Of a stretch of 64,000 nt of DNA, positions 7,365 to 16,411 are shown piece after piece; position 1 is the first letter of the stretch, and each line of letters starts with the position of its first letter. The position numbers and the translations under genes were made by a program. The notes under the pieces are model-generated. The model had not been told where the DNA came from, did no database searches, and saw only the letters and a list, made by a program, of their open reading frames with translations. Source of the DNA: Halocatena marina (GTDB lineage Archaea; Halobacteriota; Halobacteria; Halobacteriales; Haloarculaceae); assembly GCF_025913575.1 (NCBI RefSeq), contig NZ_CP109785.1, positions 372,001 through 436,000 on the forward strand. The letters are read 5' to 3'.

Positions 7365-8225
7365 ATGCCAATGCACTCGATTGTTCTCACAAAAGGGGTT
7401 CCCGATTTCCGCGAGGGGCAGGTCTCGTTCGACGAGGACGGACACCTCGAACGGGGAAAGACCCCGACCGTTATGAACCCGAACGACAAGCACGCGCTCC
7501 GTGCAGCGCTTCAAACGAAGGTACGACACGGTGGGCGAGTCAGCGTGATGAGTATGGGACCACCAGGATACGGCGACGTGCTCGCAGAGGCGATGGACTC
7601 TGTGTACGCCGATGATCTCTACTTGCTTTCAGACCGCGAGCTAGCAGCCTCGGATACGTGGGCAACGGCGATCACGCTCAGCACGGGACTCGAAAAGCTC
7701 GGTGTTCCTGATCTCGTTTTGGCTGGCTTCAAAACCGCCGACGGTGAGACGGGTCACACCGGTCCACAGGCCTGCTGGGCGCTCGACATGCCCATGATCA
7801 CCCACGTCATCGCACTCGACGTGGACGAAGAGGAGCGAGTAGTGCGGGCAAAGAGGCTCGTTGAAGGCGGCGTCGATGAGATCGAAACCGTCGAGGCACC
7901 GTTGCCCGCGTTCATCGTTGCCGATCCCGAGTTTGATCCGTCCTACCGGACTGCGGGCGAGCAATTGACGCTGAAAGATCTCCGAGCAAAAACGAAAGAC
8001 CGAGCCGAACACTACGAGCACCATCTGACGACGTGGGATCACAGCGACCTGAATCTCGATCCGGATTACATCGGTCTCGATGGGTCGCCCACAATCGTTT
8101 CGTCAGTGGATCCGATTCCAAAGCCCCCCGCAGAGCGCGAGGCAACGATGGTCGATCCAACCGACGAGAGTGAGATGGGTAACGTGTTCGATACAATACA
8201 GCCGTTCGCGGCAGGGGGTGATTGA
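7365..8225 (+). CDS. fixA: Electron transfer flavoprotein beta subunit (FixA/EtfB)
   Basis: The 286-aa protein has the ETF-beta alpha/beta fold. It carries the conserved N-terminal VLTKGVPD segment, MNPNDKHALRAAL (about residue 45), and the signature DGETGHTGPQACWALDMPMITHV, with the strictly conserved GQVG-like glycines here as HTGPQ. With EtfA it binds FAD and relays electrons from acyl-CoA dehydrogenases to the quinone pool through the FixC protein. It is the first gene of a tightly packed operon; its stop is within 3 bp of the etfA GTG start. Met3 (7371) is an alternative start. Confidence 0.93.
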   Translation: MPMHSIVLTKGVPDFREGQVSFDEDGHLERGKTPTVMNPNDKHALRAALQTKVRHGGRVSVMSMGPPGYGDVLAEAMDSVYADDLYLLSDRELAASDTWATAITLSTGLEKLGVPDLVLAGFKTADGETGHTGPQACWALDMPMITHVIALDVDEEERVVRAKRLVEGGVDEIETVEAPLPAFIVADPEFDPSYRTAGEQLTLKDLRAKTKDRAEHYEHHLTTWDHSDLNLDPDYIGLDGSPTIVSSVDPIPKPPAEREATMVDPTDESEMGNVFDTIQPFAAGGD

Positions 8226-8227
8226 TC

Positions 8228-9928
8228 GTGGCGGATCTCGACCCGAGCGAGTACACCATCTCCGAACTCGGCCCGGAACTGAAAGACATCGAGGATGTCG
8301 ATGCACTTCAGACGATCCTCGAAGCCGAGAAAGACGGCAAAGACAGACAGGGCGCAAAGACGCTCATCGAGAGTCGAATCGAGAAGTTCACCGAGGACGA
8401 AGACGAGGTCGATGTCGACGAGCTCGATCCGTCGGAGCTGTCCACAGCTGAGCTAGGGAACGCACTGCAAGACATCGATGATGCTGAGGAACTCGAAGTA
8501 CTCCTCGAAGCCGAGAAAAAGGGTAACGACCGCGATAGCGCAAAGCGGCTCATCGAGAGTCGGATCGATTCGGTTTCTGGTAGTGGTGAAGAAGAAGAAG
8601 TAAAAGAGGAAGAAGAACGACTCTCTCCCGAGGAGAAACACCCGGATCTCGACCACCCGACAGCGGATAAACGACACATTCGTGCGCTCGATGACGGAGC
8701 GTACCGCGACATGTGGGTCTACTGTGAGACGCAAGCAGGAGGGCTCATCGACGTCTCCAAAGAGATGGTGGGGAAATCCCGCCAGCTGATGGATGCGTAC
8801 AACGAGGAGTATGACACGGACGAGCGCGTCGTTGCAGTACTCATCGGCGACGATGTCTCGGAGCTCTCAGAGGAGCTCATCGGCTACGGCGCTGACGTTG
8901 TCGTCCAGTACGAGGACGAACGGCTCTCGCGCTTCCGGCACAAACCGTACACGGAGATATTCGTGGATATGGCGCGGGCGGACGCCGATTGGCGCGAATA
9001 TGACGAACCGCGCTACACCATCTTTCCAGCGACGAACAATGGCCGCGATCTTTCGGCGCAGGTACAAGCTGAACTCGATAGTGGATTAGCGAGCGACTGC
9101 TCTGGGCTCTACATCGAAGAGAGCGTCATCAGCAATCCAGTCAAAACTGGTCGTCCAGGCGAGAAGAAGACATTCGAGCGCGTCCTACACATGAAGCGCC
9201 CGGATTTCAGCGGCTTCGAATACTCGACCATTTTGTGTCTCGACAATCCGAATCGGGAGTTTCATCCACAGGGTGCGTCGGTCATCCCTGGTAGTTTCGA
9301 CATTCCTGAGGTAAATTCCGAAAGAGACGGACAAATTATAACGCACGAAGTCGATCTCGATTCGGACTGGATGCGCGTGGATGTAATTGAGCACGATCGG
9401 CTCGATAGCGGTGTCGACCTCACAGACCACGACGTTATCGTCGCGCTCGGACGAGGAATCGGCGACGACCCGACCCTTGGGATGGAGCTCGGCGTAGAGC
9501 TTGCCAACACGTTCGAAGACGCCGCTGTCGGTGTCTCTCGTGGCATCGTCACCGGCTCGTACGACTTCGCAGGACATGTCGAGGACTACACAAGCGAAGA
9601 GCGCCAGATCGGTGAGACTGGGCAGGTCGTTGCGCCGGAGCTGTACATCGCTATTGGAATCAGCGGTGCCGTACAGCACAAGGTCGGAATGGACGAATCG
9701 GAGACGATCGTCACCATCAACACCGACCCTGATGCCCGTATTCGGGATTTCAGCGACTACTTCATCGAAGGCGATCTGTTCGAGGTTGTTCCACAGCTGA
9801 CAGGAGCCCTGAAATCCGGTGAGCTGGACCTGAAAGCGGCTGCAGATGGTGGATCATCCGCGGACGCTGATGCGAACGAGCGGGCAGATCAAACGCCAGA
9901 CGAAATGAAAGGTGAATCCGATGATTGA
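8228..9928 (+). CDS. fixB: Electron transfer flavoprotein alpha subunit (FixB/EtfA) with repeat-bearing N-terminus
   Basis: The 566-aa protein is much longer than a typical EtfA (about 320 aa). The C-terminal two thirds is a normal ETF-alpha, with a Rossmann-like N-domain from about residue 165 and the FAD-binding motif AIGISGAVQHKVGMDES near residue 480. In front sit two copies of an acidic helical repeat of about 49 residues (5-53 and 64-112), each beginning DPSE and ending LIESRI, then an E/K-rich linker. The repeat function is unknown and may mediate docking. GTG 8228 is preferred to TTG 8222, which overlaps the etfB stop. The 3' end overlaps fixC. Confidence 0.92.
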   Translation: MADLDPSEYTISELGPELKDIEDVDALQTILEAEKDGKDRQGAKTLIESRIEKFTEDEDEVDVDELDPSELSTAELGNALQDIDDAEELEVLLEAEKKGNDRDSAKRLIESRIDSVSGSGEEEEVKEEEERLSPEEKHPDLDHPTADKRHIRALDDGAYRDMWVYCETQAGGLIDVSKEMVGKSRQLMDAYNEEYDTDERVVAVLIGDDVSELSEELIGYGADVVVQYEDERLSRFRHKPYTEIFVDMARADADWREYDEPRYTIFPATNNGRDLSAQVQAELDSGLASDCSGLYIEESVISNPVKTGRPGEKKTFERVLHMKRPDFSGFEYSTILCLDNPNREFHPQGASVIPGSFDIPEVNSERDGQIITHEVDLDSDWMRVDVIEHDRLDSGVDLTDHDVIVALGRGIGDDPTLGMELGVELANTFEDAAVGVSRGIVTGSYDFAGHVEDYTSEERQIGETGQVVAPELYIAIGISGAVQHKVGMDESETIVTINTDPDARIRDFSDYFIEGDLFEVVPQLTGALKSGELDLKAAADGGSSADADANERADQTPDEMKGESDD

Positions 9929-11594
9929 TGATTACGAACACTACGAAGCTGTCGTTGTTGGTGCCGGCCCGGGCGGCGCAGCAGCGGCGGCGAAATTAGC
10001 AGATGAGGGTATCGAAACGCTCGTCCTCGAACGGGGGGTCGATGCGGGATCGAAGAATGTCTCTGGTGGACTCATTTACGCCGAAGAGTCTGCTCCCTAC
10101 ACAATCGACGATCTCTTTCCAGATTTCAGAGAGGAGGCCACAGAGCGACCGATTACTGAGTATTACCTCCAGAACATCGCTGGTGAGAAAGTCAAGGAGT
10201 TCGATCTCACGTCGTTACACGAACACGACACAGAGTGGTCTGACGCCGTTCTGCGACGTCCCATGGACTCGTGGCTCGCAGAGCGCGTTCACGAGCGGAC
10301 GCGCGAAACTGGTGGCGGGTTGTTGACCGGAATCAGCGTCAACGGGCTCCTTCGGAACGAGGGCCAGATCATCGGCGTCACGTGCGACGAGATCGACCCC
10401 ATCCGAGCGGACATCATCGTGGCTGCTGATGGAGTGAACAGTGAACTCGCACGGGACTCTGGTCTCATGGACTGGGAGAAACCAGACGAATGGTTCCAGG
10501 GTGTCAAAGCAGTCGTCGACATGCCCGATGGGAGCATCGAAGAGCGCTTTGGCATTGGGCCAAACGAGGGTATTGCCCACCTCTTCTCTGGCAATCTGTT
10601 CGATGACGTTCGCGGTGGTGGATTCCTGTACACCAACACGGACACGCTGTCGATCGGAGCCGTCTTCCACCTCGACAGCCTCGTTGCCGAGCAAGCAGAG
10701 CCACACGAACTACTCAATGGGTTGCTCACCCACCCACTACTCGGACAGTGGATCGACGATGAGTGTGACGAAATCGAGTACTCGGCGAAGCTCGTTCCCG
10801 ATTCGAAGAAGGTGGCTCACACTTCCCCCCACCGCGACCGACTTGTCCTCGTCGGCGACGCTGGAGGACAGATGCAGGCACAGGGTCCGATCATCAAAGG
10901 GATGAATCACGCAGTGACGGCCGGGGCACTGGCTGCCGAGTCGTTCGCAGAGGCAAAAAGACGAAACAACACCGATTCGGCTGGCAGACGCTACGAGCGG
11001 AAGCTTCAGGACAGCGGCGTGATGGGGAAACTCCGACCCAAGCGCTACGAGATGATGCGACCGATCGGCGAACGAGAAGACATGACGAGCGTGGTCGACC
11101 GACTCCTCACGTCGCCCATCGGTCGCATCGGTGTTCGAGCAATGGACACAGCCGGTCTATTACAACGGCTGTACAGCTCACCGTTCATGTCGATGGCGGC
11201 TCCAGACACCAAAACACCGTACGTCACGCTCCCGACGATGATCGCAGAGGAGCTCGGAACGCGGGTTCAAGAACGGAACACGATTGTACCACCGAGCCTC
11301 GAAGAACGCATCGGCGACCTAACCTACGACACCGACGTTGGAAATCCACACATCAAGCTGCTCGATAACTCGGCCGAGGCAAGTGGTGCCGCTGTTTCCG
11401 CCTGTCCCGTCAGCGCCACAGACTTCGGTGGTGGCTGCTACCGTGAGGAGACAATCCAAACGAATGGCGGACAGAAACAAGTCGTCAGCTTGGATACACA
11501 GCCGTGTGTCGAATGTGGTACCTGTGCTATCGTCGCAGAGACTGAATGGGAACACCCCCGAGGTGGGAAGGGCGTCGAGTTCAAACACGGCTGA
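9921..11594 (+). CDS. fixC: ETF:quinone oxidoreductase, FixC with fused FixX-like ferredoxin domain
   Basis: The 557-aa membrane-associated flavoprotein passes ETF electrons to menaquinone. The N-terminal dinucleotide fold reads VVVGAGPGGAAAAAKLADEG (about 10-29). A second FAD motif, LVLVGDAGGQMQAQGPIIKGMNHA, lies near residue 310. The last 100 residues (ACPVSATDF...CYREE...CVECGTC...WEHPRGGKGV) match the separate FixX ferredoxin of bacteria, so FixC and FixX are one polypeptide, as in mitochondrial ETF-QO. The ATG overlaps the end of etfA by 8 bp, indicating translational coupling. Confidence 0.92.
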   Translation: MIDDYEHYEAVVVGAGPGGAAAAAKLADEGIETLVLERGVDAGSKNVSGGLIYAEESAPYTIDDLFPDFREEATERPITEYYLQNIAGEKVKEFDLTSLHEHDTEWSDAVLRRPMDSWLAERVHERTRETGGGLLTGISVNGLLRNEGQIIGVTCDEIDPIRADIIVAADGVNSELARDSGLMDWEKPDEWFQGVKAVVDMPDGSIEERFGIGPNEGIAHLFSGNLFDDVRGGGFLYTNTDTLSIGAVFHLDSLVAEQAEPHELLNGLLTHPLLGQWIDDECDEIEYSAKLVPDSKKVAHTSPHRDRLVLVGDAGGQMQAQGPIIKGMNHAVTAGALAAESFAEAKRRNNTDSAGRRYERKLQDSGVMGKLRPKRYEMMRPIGEREDMTSVVDRLLTSPIGRIGVRAMDTAGLLQRLYSSPFMSMAAPDTKTPYVTLPTMIAEELGTRVQERNTIVPPSLEERIGDLTYDTDVGNPHIKLLDNSAEASGAAVSACPVSATDFGGGCYREETIQTNGGQKQVVSLDTQPCVECGTCAIVAETEWEHPRGGKGVEFKHG

Positions 11595-11599
11595 CGGCG

Positions 11600-12013
11600 A
11601 TGGAGTCCTCCAACTCGGATTCGGATTCGAACTCTGCGTACTACGATCGGATCGTTGCGCTGGCTGACGAGGCTCGGTGCGATCGGGAGGCGTTCGAGCC
11701 GCCAGCGACGCCTGACGAAGAGCGAGCGATGGAGTATCTCCAGACTGGTGTTGGTCCAACTGTTGGGCTCTATATCGAAGCACGTACTGCAGATGAACCG
11801 GTCCGATTCTCTCCCGACGAGATGGCGCTCCTCGAACGCGCGATGAACGATTGGTTGGCTCTCTACGCTCGGTGTTACGATGTCGCGCTCGATCCCGAGT
11901 TCACCGTCCGTGAGGCTGCAGAACTACTCATAGACACTCACAACATCACGGATACAGCGCAGTTGCTGACGAAGGTACCCATGTGTTCAGACGAAATCAG
12001 CACGAATGATTAA
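11600..12013 (+). CDS. Conserved-looking acidic protein at the end of the fix operon
   Basis: A 137-aa soluble acidic protein of predicted helical content, not assigned to a known function. The ATG lies 5 bp after the fixC stop on the same strand, so it is probably co-transcribed with the ETF genes. It contains three Cys (residues about 22, 98 and 129) without a metal-binding spacing. The first 12 residues are Ser/Asp/Asn-rich. Its role in electron transfer is only inferred from position; it could equally be an unrelated rider gene. Confidence 0.75.
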   Translation: MESSNSDSDSNSAYYDRIVALADEARCDREAFEPPATPDEERAMEYLQTGVGPTVGLYIEARTADEPVRFSPDEMALLERAMNDWLALYARCYDVALDPEFTVREAAELLIDTHNITDTAQLLTKVPMCSDEISTND

Positions 12014-12038
12014 GTAGTGAGGTGTGATATTATTAATC

Positions 12039-12770
12039 ATGCAGTTCTCGGACGAACTCGAGTTCACTCACCGTGATCGGAAAGACGTATACGAGTACGT
12101 CGAGCGATACGGGAGCGTCGGGTACGAAAAAGCGCGTGCGGGACTCGACATGGAACCGGCTGCGTTTGGCCATCACGTAGCGATTTTGAAACGAGACGGG
12201 ATCATCGAACAGCACGACGATACGCTCACGATTTCCTTCGAGAGCGGAGGGAAAGAGCAGTTCTCGGAGGATGGTGTCGAATTCGTGATTCGACAAGCCC
12301 GTGAGGACGATCTCACTGGACTCGTGGGGGCTATCCGCGAGGCAATCACCGATAAGACGTACATTGTCGCCGAAAACATCGCCGACATCATCGACCACGA
12401 GAACGTGTTGCTCCGGCACAACGATCTCGAATCTCGAGTGTTTTTCGTCGCCACCGTCAACGGTGATGTTGTTGGATGGGTGCACCTCACGTCACCCGAA
12501 ATCGAAAAGTTGGGCCACACTGCCGAACTCACTGTTGGCGTTATTGAGGCGTACCGCGGCCACGGAATCGGGAGCCACCTCCTCCAGCGCGGACTGGAGT
12601 GGGCGAACGAAAACGGCTACGAAAAAGTGTGCAACAGCGTTCCGTCGACGAACGAGGACGCCATTGCGTTCCTCGACCGTCATGGCTGGGAAACCGAGGC
12701 GGTGCGCGAGAAGCATTACAAGATCGATAACGAATATCTCGACGAGGTGATGATGGCCGTTAATCTGTAA
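12039..12770 (+). CDS. Winged-helix domain fused to GNAT acetyltransferase
   Basis: The 243-aa protein combines two domains. Residues 1-70 resemble a winged-helix DNA-binding domain (DRKDVYEYVERYGSVGYEKA, then FGHHVAILKRDGIIEQHDDT). Residues 80-243 are a GNAT acetyltransferase with the acetyl-CoA loop GVIEAYRGHGIGSHLLQRGL near 175-194 and NEDAIAFLDRHGW. The fusion suggests either a regulator that senses or modifies a ligand, or an acetyltransferase directed to DNA-bound proteins; both are inference. ATG 12039 follows a short AT-rich region (gatattattaat) that may be its promoter. An upstream in-frame GTG at 12024 is less likely. Confidence 0.85.
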   Translation: MQFSDELEFTHRDRKDVYEYVERYGSVGYEKARAGLDMEPAAFGHHVAILKRDGIIEQHDDTLTISFESGGKEQFSEDGVEFVIRQAREDDLTGLVGAIREAITDKTYIVAENIADIIDHENVLLRHNDLESRVFFVATVNGDVVGWVHLTSPEIEKLGHTAELTVGVIEAYRGHGIGSHLLQRGLEWANENGYEKVCNSVPSTNEDAIAFLDRHGWETEAVREKHYKIDNEYLDEVMMAVNL

Positions 12771-12792
12771 CGAGCACAAGTGATTGGTGCTA

Positions 12793-12954
12793 TCAGCGCC
12801 AGTCCTCCTCGGCCCCTTCGAGTGGTTCAGCGACGACGCCGTCTTGTTGTGCAAGCGCGCGGGCGTGGGCTGTGCAAACGTCCTTGTTCTTCGTCCACGG
12901 GATGTGAAGACGAACGGCTGCACCGTTCTCACAATCGTTCTCTTCGCACTGCAT
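12793..12954 (-). CDS. Small Cys-rich protein, probable zinc-binding microprotein
   Basis: This 53-codon ORF starts MQCEENDCENGAAVRLHIPW and ends GAEEDWR. It has CxxxxC near the N-terminus and a later CTAHARALAQQ segment, so C3, C8, C27 and H30 could coordinate zinc. It is acidic with evenly protein-like codon use, and it lies in an otherwise empty gap between the GNAT gene and the small membrane protein gene. Such small CxxC-type proteins are common in haloarchaea and are often missed because of their length. Function unknown; a nucleic-acid or partner-binding role would be a guess. Confidence 0.65.
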   Translation of the reverse strand: MQCEENDCENGAAVRLHIPWTKNKDVCTAHARALAQQDGVVAEPLEGAEEDWR

Positions 12955-13108
12955 GGGTTCTGTTGTTCGTCGAGCCTAACAGACGTTCTGCACTCTCGCT
13001 CGTGCGATCCGGCGTCACTTTCGAGGAATGACACATTCCTGATCGTGCTCTCTTTGTAGCCCACCGAAATCTTGTTCGTGTCCAACGACCGCCATTATCT
13101 GTCGCAAC

Positions 13109-13116
13109 TATTTTAT
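13109..13116 (+). promoter_or_regulatory. TATA box of the small membrane protein gene
   Basis: TATTTTAT is centred 27 bp before the ATG at 13140. It supports that ATG as the start of a leaderless transcript. Confidence 0.5.
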
Positions 13117-13139
13117 CAAACGCCATCTATGAAGCTGAC

Positions 13140-13367
13140 ATGTCTGGATGGTCCCCTCCATCACTCTCTCGTGAGTGGCGCATCGGAATCGCTCTTTTCT
13201 ACGTGTTCTTGTTCGTTTATTTTTTCGTCTTCCTTCAGCAGCTCCTCCTTGGCATTTTGATCGGCGCTCTGATCGGTTTGTGCTACATTTTGTGGCGATT
13301 CCTCATCGCAACCGAAGCAATTGCCGATGCCCTCCATCGCATTGCTCATCAGCGAGAACAAAGCTGA
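13140..13367 (+). CDS. Small membrane protein, unknown function
   Basis: A 75-aa protein with a hydrophilic N-terminus (MSGWSPPSLSREWR) and about 40 continuous hydrophobic residues (15-55), enough for two short transmembrane helices (IALFYVFLFVYFFVFLQQLL and LGILIGALIGLCYILWRFLI). The C-terminus is amphipathic and charged (ADALHRIAHQREQS). A well-placed TATA box supports expression. No family is recognised. It is convergent with the DUF456 gene, with 18 bp between the stops. Confidence 0.6.
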   Translation: MSGWSPPSLSREWRIGIALFYVFLFVYFFVFLQQLLLGILIGALIGLCYILWRFLIATEAIADALHRIAHQREQS

Positions 13368-13385
13368 GACAGCGTCGGTGCCACC

Positions 13386-13868
13386 CTAGACGAAGACAGC
13401 AATCACGAACATCACGAGCATGCAGACCGTGAGCAGCACCTGTGCCACAGTCGAAGCGATGACACCGACCGTTGCGTACAGCGCTGCTTTTCCACCTGTC
13501 TTGGCGTCGCGGTGACGGTAGTATTCGGCGAGGAAGACGGTGCCTCCAATGCCGATAAGCAGGCCAATTGGTCCCGTAACGAACAGCAATACGAATCCAA
13601 CGACCACCGCCAGACCGGTTGTGAAAAGCGAGGCACCGCCAGCGCGGGCGGTGATCGCGCCACCGAAGTAATCCGCGATGAACGCAGTGAGGCCGATAGT
13701 GGTGAGTACGAAGACCCAGAGCATGCCGGGATCAGTGAATCCGGTCGACCACCAATACAGGTAGACTCCAGTCAGCGACAGCAACGCCCCCGGAAGCAGC
13801 GGGAGGACGCTCCCGGCAATACCGCCGACGAGCATTGCAAGCGCGAGCAGCGTCAGTAGCTCACTCAT
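13386..13868 (-). CDS. DUF456 family membrane protein
   Basis: A 160-aa integral membrane protein with four to five hydrophobic helices. It shows the Gly-rich pattern of DUF456: GGIAGSVLPLLPGALLSLTG near residues 16-35, then FIADYFGGAITARAGGASLF and a GPIGLLIGIGG loop. The molecular function of the family is not known. The ATG at 13866-13868 overlaps the end of tmcA by 8 bp, so it is translationally coupled to tRNA acetyltransferase synthesis. The longer upstream frame lies inside tmcA and is not used here. Confidence 0.85.
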   Translation of the reverse strand: MSELLTLLALAMLVGGIAGSVLPLLPGALLSLTGVYLYWWSTGFTDPGMLWVFVLTTIGLTAFIADYFGGAITARAGGASLFTTGLAVVVGFVLLFVTGPIGLLIGIGGTVFLAEYYRHRDAKTGGKAALYATVGVIASTVAQVLLTVCMLVMFVIAVFV

Positions 13869-16089
13869 CGTACCACCGCCGTTCGTCGGCCGCCGCTTGA
13901 GTACCGTACAGATCGACCAACGGTTGGAGCGCACGTCCCAGTGCCCGCCGGCACGCACTCGATGACATCTCCATCGCCTCTGCGACCTCGTCCCACGAGT
14001 GTGCCTGCAACACCCGGCGGACGAGGAGTCGTTCTTCGCGGGCAGAGAGCACATCGGCTGTGGGATCACTCAGCGTTGTGAGCACCAGTCGTCGGAACGG
14101 GCCGGGGTGCATATCGAACTGGCCGGGACCGAACGCAGCACTCACGATGAGTTGCCACTCCCTATCGGTCAGTTCGAGCACAGCGGGCCCGTCGGTTGCT
14201 GCCAGCGCAGCTCGAACGATGTCGGGATCGAGGTCTGTGAGTGTATCCGAGAGCATTCCGCCGATCCGCTCTCGGAACCACCGTGTGTGGCGTTCGAACA
14301 GCGCTGACTCACCCACCGGTCGGAGCATCGCCGCACTGTGTTCACCGCTCGTCTCGTTTCTCGTTGTCGAGAGATGCACCGTCCGATAGCCGTTCTCACG
14401 CCAGAATCGGAGGAGTTCGGGAGTCGTTCCGTAGGCGACGCCGAACCAGTCGATCTGCTCGAATTCGGCGTGAATCTCGTCTAACAAGCGTGATCCGAGC
14501 CCGCGCGAGCGCACTGCTGGATGGGTAGCGATGCGCATTACTCTCATTCCTGTTGTGGCTGTTGCGTCGGGGTCGCGCAGCTGTCCCGTGAGCAGGTCTG
14601 GGAGCATATTTCCGCGAATGCGGTCTCCAGCGTACGCCGCTGTTCGCGTCTCGCGTGACAGCCCACCCTCACGGGCGAGGAGTGCGACCGAGACGATGCG
14701 TCCCCCGTGTGTCAGCGCTCGAATCGAGAGATTCGGAGCATCAAGAAGTCGGACGAGGTCATCCGGCTCAGTTCGATAATGTGCGAGCACGAGCAGCCCG
14801 AACAGCTCCCTGAGCCGATGCTCGTCGTTGATGAGAGCCTCGGCTGTCGGTCGCTCGTACTCGATGGTTTCGGATCGTGCGTCGGTCACCAGCTCTTTGA
14901 CGGCTGGCCGGGCGTCGAGCAACAGCGTCCGAAACGCCCAGCGCTCGATCGGATCTGTTGTGGCGTATCGAATGGGTCTTCGGAGTGTACACTCGGTCAC
15001 ATCGAGGTCGCTTTCTGCCAGTCGGTCACGAAAGCGCACCGAAAACCCTCGCCCAGCACCTTCATAGCCGTGGATGGTGGTCGCGAACACGACAGGTGTG
15101 GGCGTGAGAAACTGTTCGAGAAGTGCGACCGAAAGCGCAGCAGCCTCATCGACGATGACCGCATCCGGCTTCTCAGACTCTTCTCTCAGTGCGTCGGTTG
15201 CGCTGGCCGGTGGTTTGAAATACACTCGTCCACCAGCATTTGAGCGAACGACGGTTTCCTCAGTTGCTGACAGCGCGTCGAGTTGCTCTAACAACTCCCG
15301 AGCGCGGGTAAACACCGCTCGTGTGCCGACGAACGTTGGCGCGGTCACGAGAACGTCGCGGCCATCAACAGCGAGTGCGCCCGCAGCAAGACCAGCGGCA
15401 CTCGACTTCCCTCGTCCCCGGTCAGCTTCGATAACGGTGGCACGAGCCGGCTCACGAAGCCGTTCGAGCGTCCGAACGGCCCGCAGCTGGTCGGCGGTCA
15501 AACAGGACTGGTAGGCGGCGCTTGGAAACGATCGATTCGATTCGGACGGTGGTGTCGGGTGGAATGTCCCGTCTGCTGGTTCCGGGTCGGTTAGTCCGTC
15601 TCGTTCGATGCGCTGGGTATCCACGTCGACGATGGCAATTCCCTCGTGAGCACGGAGGAGGGCGATCAACCGACGTCGGAAGTTTCTCGTTACGTCAGTA
15701 TCCTCACTGGGCGGGACAGCGAGGGTTTCGTCGAATTGATCGTGTTGGTCGGGCCACGCATCGAGTGGCGGTGCAAGCAGGATCAACAGCCCGCCTCCAT
15801 CGACCGCACCAACCACACGACCAATGGTGTTCGGACGACACTCCTCGTGAGCATCGAAAACGATGCATTCACGAGTCGTTCCGAGTAATGCGTCCGATTT
15901 CTTGGGTCGGTAGTGCTCACACTCCTTGAGAGTACGGTGCCCAACGAGAACAGCATCGGCTGCGAGCGTATCGAGAACAGTCGAAACAGCGTCGAGACAA
16001 GTCTCATGCGTGCCTGTGAGAACGAGGAGTCGCCGCTCGTTCGCGCGGCGAGCCTCATCGCGGAGCGACTGCACGAGATCCACGAGCAT
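13861..16089 (-). CDS. tmcA: tRNA(Met) cytidine acetyltransferase TmcA
   Basis: The 742-aa enzyme forms N4-acetylcytidine in the anticodon wobble position of tRNA-Met (and, in some archaea, elsewhere in RNA) using acetyl-CoA and ATP or GTP. The order is an N-terminal DUF1726-like domain, an RNA-helicase-like module with Walker A DRGRGKSSA (about residue 235), Walker B VDEAAAL, a GNAT domain with IATHPAVRSRGLGSRLLDEI (about 520), and a C-terminal tRNA-binding part with a helix-turn-helix-like end. The start MLVDLVQSLRDEARRANERR is preferred because the 37 residues upstream are not family-like. It is divergent from the ribosomal protein cluster. Confidence 0.95.
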   Translation of the reverse strand: MLVDLVQSLRDEARRANERRLLVLTGTHETCLDAVSTVLDTLAADAVLVGHRTLKECEHYRPKKSDALLGTTRECIVFDAHEECRPNTIGRVVGAVDGGGLLILLAPPLDAWPDQHDQFDETLAVPPSEDTDVTRNFRRRLIALLRAHEGIAIVDVDTQRIERDGLTDPEPADGTFHPTPPSESNRSFPSAAYQSCLTADQLRAVRTLERLREPARATVIEADRGRGKSSAAGLAAGALAVDGRDVLVTAPTFVGTRAVFTRARELLEQLDALSATEETVVRSNAGGRVYFKPPASATDALREESEKPDAVIVDEAAALSVALLEQFLTPTPVVFATTIHGYEGAGRGFSVRFRDRLAESDLDVTECTLRRPIRYATTDPIERWAFRTLLLDARPAVKELVTDARSETIEYERPTAEALINDEHRLRELFGLLVLAHYRTEPDDLVRLLDAPNLSIRALTHGGRIVSVALLAREGGLSRETRTAAYAGDRIRGNMLPDLLTGQLRDPDATATTGMRVMRIATHPAVRSRGLGSRLLDEIHAEFEQIDWFGVAYGTTPELLRFWRENGYRTVHLSTTRNETSGEHSAAMLRPVGESALFERHTRWFRERIGGMLSDTLTDLDPDIVRAALAATDGPAVLELTDREWQLIVSAAFGPGQFDMHPGPFRRLVLTTLSDPTADVLSAREERLLVRRVLQAHSWDEVAEAMEMSSSACRRALGRALQPLVDLYGTQAAADERRWYDE

Positions 16090-16411
16090 ACGCCGAGAAC
16101 GATCCACAAAAGCAAGCCTTCTCCGGTCTTCGATAGCGTAGTCTTCGCATCGGTACTGGCAAATAACGGACGGTGTACGAGCTGTGTGGTGGTCACACAC
16201 GGTCGCATGCGTTCGGAAGCGCTTTTATGGACGGCTACAGTAAACCGGGATACAGCCCGTGTGGGGTTGATGATACTCCCAGCCAAGGACAACTCGCCGA
16301 CGCAGGTCGGCAGTGGACGCTGGAGAACAATACACGAACCGGCTATCGGTGTGTTCTCGTTCGTCCACGAGGCGGGGGAGTGCGAGCCCACGCGCGGGGA
16401 GAATATCAACA

